From the NCBI GenBank assembly GCA_002368805.1, contig DFFH01000070.1, positions 1 to 8,440 on the forward strand: a stretch of DNA of 8,440 bases, read 5' to 3'. Below the pieces are notes generated by a model. That model did not search any database, had not been told where the DNA came from, and worked only from the letters and a program-made list of their open reading frames with translations. Source of the DNA: Mageeibacillus sp. UBA3781. Lineage in GTDB: Bacteria; Bacillota; Clostridia; Saccharofermentanales; Saccharofermentanaceae. The translations under genes were made by a program, and so were the position numbers. Of this stretch, positions 5,751 through 8,440 are shown one piece after another. The first letter of the stretch is position 1. Every line of letters begins with the position of its first letter.

Positions 5751-7181
5751 ATGAGAGACTCAGTTAAAATTTTAATAGCTTGTATTGTTTGCCTGGGCGT
5801 CGTCGGTGCCGCAGGTATCTACGTTTTCTTTTCCCGCAATAAGCAGGATAACACACAGAACAAAATGGAGTTCCGGCAGAACGGCGATATTGTCGAATAC
5901 CGTTATCAGGGTGAAGACGATAATGCCTGGCAGGAATTCGTTCAGGTAGAGGCTGTCGATAAAGGCGGAACGCTCGGTGATGTTGAGTGGAAAGAAGAAG
6001 ACGGCTACATCAAGTATAAGAATGAAGATGGCGAATGGGTCAACTTCATGAAAAAAGATGCATTTACCGGTGCACAGGGTAAAGCCGGTGCACAGGGTGC
6101 TCAGGGTGTTCAGGGTGCTCAGGGCCTTCAGGGTCCGAAGGGTGATCCGGGTGCGGATGGCCGTGACATCGAGCTTCGCTCCAACGGAGGATATCTCCAG
6201 TGGCATTACACATCCGGCCGTGATCAGGAATGGAAGTCCCTCGTGGCAATTTCCGCGATCTCAGGTATGGATGGACAGGATGGCCGTGACGTCGAGTTTG
6301 GTAATACAGGCGGCATGATCTCCTGGAGATATAGAGGTGAATCGGATGCATCCTGGCGTCCGATCCTGGCAGTAGCTTCACTCAAGGGGGCAGATGGTCT
6401 GACCGGTATCCCGGGTGAAAAGGGCGCAACAGGTGAACCCGGTCCGACAGGTCCGCAGGGTCCTTCCGGTGAACCCGGTCCGACAGGTCCGCAGGGTCCT
6501 TCCGGTGAACCAGGTATCTCCGGTGTCCCTGGTACAAATGGTACAGATGGTAGAGAAGTGAAACTTCAGAAGACAGATACGGAGATCCAGTGGCAGTACG
6601 CAGGAGATTCCTCCTGGCAGACACTGGTTGCTCTGAAAGATATCACAGGCAGAGTTACCGCGGATATGGAACTGAGACTGGTCAAGGATGTTGTCGTTCA
6701 GGCGGCAGATCCGGATGCAGGCACTCCTGAGGTAAAGGAAGATCAGGTCCAGTACAGACCGAAGGGAAGCACAGACGACAGCGCATGGCAGAAACTGTGC
6801 ACCGCTCCGGAACTCAATCTGACGATCACAGTCACTCCTGTTGCGAAGCAGTCCTGGACAGCGACAAACGCTGCTCCTTCCTGCACACTCGAATCCGGCA
6901 AGCAGTATTCCGTAACGATCACGGTTACCGGCGAGAACAGCACAACAGCTCCGGTTACGACCAGTGCATCCTGCGCAGGTGCGACAGTCAAGGGCACATG
7001 GGCGGCTGCAACTTCGACAGAAGTGGATGATGGAAACGGTGGAGTAACAACAACGATCACGAATTCCGCAGCAACCTATTCCGGCACATTCGTAGTGACC
7101 GGTGACGGATCGGCTCCGGCATTTACCGCACCGTCCGGACTTGCGTCCAGCTCTGTGACGATCATCATTACTGAACTTTAA
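5751..7181 (+). CDS. Membrane-anchored collagen-like surface protein with repeated Trp/Tyr modules
   Basis: This 476-residue protein starts with a single hydrophobic segment (about 5-27) after one Lys and before Arg/Lys, suggesting an uncleaved anchor with the rest outside the cell. Two collagen-type Gly-X-Y stretches are seen: 107-137 (10 triplets, rich in GAQ/GVQ) and 213-267 (18 triplets, rich in GEP/GPT/GPQ/GPS), plus a short one at 172-178. Between and around them a module of about 33 residues recurs, with pattern G-R-[DE]-[IV]-E/K-...-[IL]-x-W-x-Y-x-G-...-W-x-x-L-V/A: clear copies at 137-170, 179-212 and 267-299, weaker ones at 39-72, 76-106 and 326-354. The C-terminal part (355-476) is Thr/Ser/Ala-rich, likely beta-sandwich, with cysteines C378 and C408. 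No LPXTG motif or choline or S-layer repeats are seen. GGGGAG lies 9 nt before the ATG. Collagen-like tracts form trimers in other bacteria; an adhesive or appendage role is inference. Confidence 0.85.
   Translation: MRDSVKILIACIVCLGVVGAAGIYVFFSRNKQDNTQNKMEFRQNGDIVEYRYQGEDDNAWQEFVQVEAVDKGGTLGDVEWKEEDGYIKYKNEDGEWVNFMKKDAFTGAQGKAGAQGAQGVQGAQGLQGPKGDPGADGRDIELRSNGGYLQWHYTSGRDQEWKSLVAISAISGMDGQDGRDVEFGNTGGMISWRYRGESDASWRPILAVASLKGADGLTGIPGEKGATGEPGPTGPQGPSGEPGPTGPQGPSGEPGISGVPGTNGTDGREVKLQKTDTEIQWQYAGDSSWQTLVALKDITGRVTADMELRLVKDVVVQAADPDAGTPEVKEDQVQYRPKGSTDDSAWQKLCTAPELNLTITVTPVAKQSWTATNAAPSCTLESGKQYSVTITVTGENSTTAPVTTSASCAGATVKGTWAAATSTEVDDGNGGVTTTITNSAATYSGTFVVTGDGSAPAFTAPSGLASSSVTIIITEL
6069..6161 (+). 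repeat. Imperfect 9-bp repeats encoding collagen tract 1
   Basis: Ten consecutive 9-bp units plus a closing Gly codon encode Gly-X-Y triplets 107-137 of the collagen-like protein. Units GGTGCTCAG, GGTGTTCAG and GGTGCACAG are one or two bases apart and two of them recur exactly, consistent with local duplication. Pro is rare here (two triplets), unlike in the second tract, so this part relies on Gln/Ala-rich triplets. Confidence 0.85.
6432..6511 (+). repeat. Perfect 36-bp tandem repeat, 2.2 copies, in collagen tract 2
   Basis: Two identical 36-bp units (6432-6467 and 6468-6503) are followed by 8 identical bases of a third (6504-6511), after which the sequence diverges at the third base of the Pro codon. 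Each unit encodes the four triplets GEP, GPT, GPQ and GPS. Identity at every synonymous site implies a recent duplication, and the unit length keeps the reading frame when copies are gained or lost. Confidence 0.95.
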
Positions 7182-7207
7182 TTCTTAAGATAGAAGAGGA
7201 GATCCTT

Positions 7208-7696
7208 ATGGAACGCCGTGATAAGATCAACTACTACCTGGACCTTGCCGAGGTAGTGGCAAAGCGCAGTACTTGTCTGAGAAGACACTATGGTGCGGTT
7301 ATCGTAAAGAACGATGAAGTTATCTCAACAGGTTATGTCGGTGCTCCGAGAGGACGTGTGAACTGTACGGACAGAGGAACATGTGTCCGTGAGGCCCTTC
7401 AGATCCCGAGAGGCGAGAGATATGAGCTCTGCAGAAGCGTACATGCGGAACAGAATGCCATCATCTCCGCAAGCCGCGACAAGATGATCGGCGGAACCAT
7501 GTATCTGGCAGGATATGATGCTAAGACAGGAGATTATATTGCTCAGTCCAATTCCTGTTCTCTTTGCAAGAAGATGATCATCAATGCGGGAATCGAGAAA
7601 GTTATTGTTCGTGATAACAAGGATGAGTACAGAGAAGTCCTCGTACAGGACTGGATCGATAACGATGAGTCCCTCGAGGGCAAGCGCGGATACTGA
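7208..7696 (+). CDS. Deoxycytidylate (dCMP) deaminase, ComEB-like
   Basis: This 162-residue protein fits the zinc-dependent dCMP deaminase family, which converts dCMP to dUMP to feed dTMP synthesis. The catalytic zinc site is HAE (H79, with E81 as the proton shuttle) plus C117 and C120 in the segment NSCSLCKKMIINAGIEKV. The RHYGAVIVKNDEVISTGY segment (26-43) is the standard N-terminal strand region, and YELCRSVHAEQNAI precedes and spans the active site. Additional cysteines C23, C53, C59 and C75 may include ligands of the structural second zinc known in this family. The usual Pro before the Cys-x-x-Cys is Ser116; I recall this from related clostridial sequences and do not regard it as loss of function. 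A strong AGGAG (7197-7201) lies 6 nt before the ATG. The gene follows the collagen-like gene by 26 nt, so the two are probably co-transcribed without obvious functional relation. Confidence 0.93.
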   Translation: MERRDKINYYLDLAEVVAKRSTCLRRHYGAVIVKNDEVISTGYVGAPRGRVNCTDRGTCVREALQIPRGERYELCRSVHAEQNAIISASRDKMIGGTMYLAGYDAKTGDYIAQSNSCSLCKKMIINAGIEKVIVRDNKDEYREVLVQDWIDNDESLEGKRGY

Positions 7697-7715
7697 TTTA
7701 AAACAGATAAACATC

Positions 7716-7766
7716 AAGGCGCCATTCCCGGCCTTAGGCCTGAGGAGGCGCCTTATTTTATTTCTT
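7716..7766. terminator. Hairpin terminator between convergent genes, probably bidirectional
   Basis: AAGGCGCC (7716-7723) pairs perfectly with GGCGCCTT (7747-7754). Inside, GGCC (7730-7733) pairs with GGCC (7737-7740) around TTA, making a compound stem. On the plus strand the T-rich ATTTTATTTCTT (7755-7766) follows, giving a good terminator for the dCMP deaminase transcript. On the minus strand the bases after the hairpin read GATGTTTATCTGTTTT, less uniform but T-rich, so it may also end the yfcE transcript, whose stop lies at 7781-7783. Confidence 0.85.
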
Positions 7767-7780
7767 AAAATCTCGCAGGT

Positions 7781-8326
7781 TCAGAGCTGTTTTTCGATGA
7801 CGGTGTTTCCGTCCAGATCCTTGAAAAGCACTTGTTCCTCTGTAAGGATCATATATCCACGATGAGTGTTCTGCTTCGGATAGGTGGGTGATCCTGGATT
7901 TAAGTAGAGGATGCCTTCAGGGAGATCCTCGCAGGCAACGACATGAGTGTGGCCGGTAAGAAGGATATCGCCTTCTTTCAGCGACGGCAGGTGGGAAGGA
8001 TTCCATACATGACCGTGAGTGCAGTACACGAGGCGCTTTCCGAGCGAGAGTACGGCATAGTCCGCCATAATAGGGAAGTCCAGAACCATCTGGTCCACAT
8101 CGGAATCGCAGTTGCCGCGGACGCAGAGAAGGTCGTTTTTCCTTTCGTTGAGAAGAGCAATGACACCCTTCGGATCGTAGGTGGATCCGAGAGGATTTCT
8201 CGGGCCGAAGTACAGGAGATCGCCGAGAAGCACCAGGCGGTCGGCCTGCTCGCGGTCATAGGCGTCGAGGATTTTCCTGCAGTACTCAGGATAACCGTGG
8301 ATGTCAGATGCGATAAAATATTTCAT
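7781..8326 (-). CDS. yfcE: YfcE-family metallophosphoesterase
   Basis: This 181-residue cytoplasmic protein resembles E. coli YfcE (184 residues), a manganese-dependent phosphodiesterase of the calcineurin-like superfamily with activity on model phosphodiester substrates; its physiological substrate is unknown. All metal-site motifs are present in order: SDIHG (D8, H10), LLGDLLYFGPRN (D36), GNCDSDVD (N72), THGH (H104) and TGHTH (H126, H128). The YFGPRN and SDVDQM stretches and the NPGSPTYPK segment are specific resemblances to YfcE rather than to MJ0936-type relatives. The minus-strand start lies at 8326. An AAGGA about 13 nt upstream gives a ribosome site with slightly long spacing. The gene begins 26 nt after the stop of a hydrophobic protein gene on the same strand and is probably in an operon with it, transcribed toward the dCMP deaminase. 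Confidence 0.93.
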   Translation of the reverse strand: MKYFIASDIHGYPEYCRKILDAYDREQADRLVLLGDLLYFGPRNPLGSTYDPKGVIALLNERKNDLLCVRGNCDSDVDQMVLDFPIMADYAVLSLGKRLVYCTHGHVWNPSHLPSLKEGDILLTGHTHVVACEDLPEGILYLNPGSPTYPKQNTHRGYMILTEEQVLFKDLDGNTVIEKQL

Positions 8327-8352
8327 TCGTTAATAGATTTCCTTTCTTTTTC

Positions 8353-8440
8353 TCAGGCGGCGCATCCCCACTTAAATACCAGATTGATCAGGATCAGCTG
8401 AATGATCGCAAAGAGCGGCACAAGCAGGAAGAACTTCGGT
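8353..8440 (-). CDS. C-terminal end of a hydrophobic, probably membrane, protein (partial)
   Basis: Reading the minus strand from 8439, 28 codons are open before a TGA at 8353-8355. The peptide begins PKFFLLVPLFAIIQLILINL and continues VFKWGCAA. One hydrophobic span of about 20 residues runs almost to the C-terminus, followed by a single Lys and a short tail. The start is outside the window. I do not recognise the family. Support for its being coding comes from the coherent membrane segment, the 26-nt spacing to yfcE on the same strand, and a purine-rich ribosome site for yfcE between them. Confidence 0.55.
   Translation of the reverse strand, partial: PKFFLLVPLFAIIQLILINLVFKWGCAA

Noticed and set aside
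5763..5794. Lipobox-like L-I-A-C at residues 8-11 of the collagen-like protein
   Set aside because: Only four hydrophobic residues separate Lys6 from the Cys, too few for a lipoprotein signal peptide, and the hydrophobic run continues to about residue 27 as in a plain membrane anchor.
6138..6146. KGD tripeptide in the first collagen tract as an integrin-binding motif
   Set aside because: K-G-D is expected by chance from Gly-X-Y repeats with charged residues, and nothing else points to host integrin binding.
7541..7567. Missing Pro in the zinc motif of the dCMP deaminase as a sign of inactivity
   Set aside because: Both cysteines, the His and the Glu are kept. The Ser-Cys-x-x-Cys form appears to be the normal variant in clostridial members, as far as I recall.

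Overview
The window looks like a chromosomal segment of a Bacillota bacterium, most likely class Clostridia. It has moderate GC, purine-rich Shine-Dalgarno sequences, tightly packed co-directional genes, and a WalR-type regulator followed by walJ and rlmH, a gene group typical of Gram-positive Bacillota. The assignment rests on gene content and protein resemblance, not on a database search.

Layout: (1) Positions 1-195 are non-coding. They hold a clear intrinsic terminator for an upstream gene outside the window, then an extended -10 promoter and a leader. (2) Positions 196-5633 form a likely five-gene plus-strand operon: a WalR-like response regulator, a single-span WalK-like histidine kinase with a very long C-terminal tail, murA (first committed step of peptidoglycan synthesis), walJ/yycJ (metallo-beta-lactamase-fold nuclease family), and rlmH (23S rRNA pseudouridine methyltransferase). 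All gaps are between 1 and 23 nt. (3) Positions 5634-5750 are an AT-rich intergenic region with an imperfect inverted repeat and a weak candidate promoter. (4) Positions 5751-7696 hold a membrane-anchored collagen-like surface protein, followed 26 nt later by a deoxycytidylate (dCMP) deaminase. (5) Positions 7697-7780 hold a GC-rich hairpin terminator between convergent genes. (6) The minus strand of 7781-8440 carries a YfcE-family metallophosphoesterase and, upstream of it in transcription order, the C-terminal end of a hydrophobic protein cut by the window edge.

The first operon joins an essential-type cell-wall signalling pair to a peptidoglycan precursor enzyme and two housekeeping genes. 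The walH and walI inhibitor genes of the Bacillus operon are not present between the kinase and walJ, and murA occupies that place. This fits a kinase with no extracellular sensor domain: sensing is probably membrane-embedded or cytoplasmic, and the roughly 260-residue Pro/Glu/Val-rich tail after the ATPase domain is the oddest part of the operon. The collagen-like protein is the most accessory-looking gene. Gly-X-Y stretches alternate with a repeated Trp/Tyr-rich module of about 33 residues, and one collagen stretch contains a perfect 36-bp tandem repeat likely to vary in copy number between strains. I saw no CRISPR array, insertion sequence, tRNA or rRNA.
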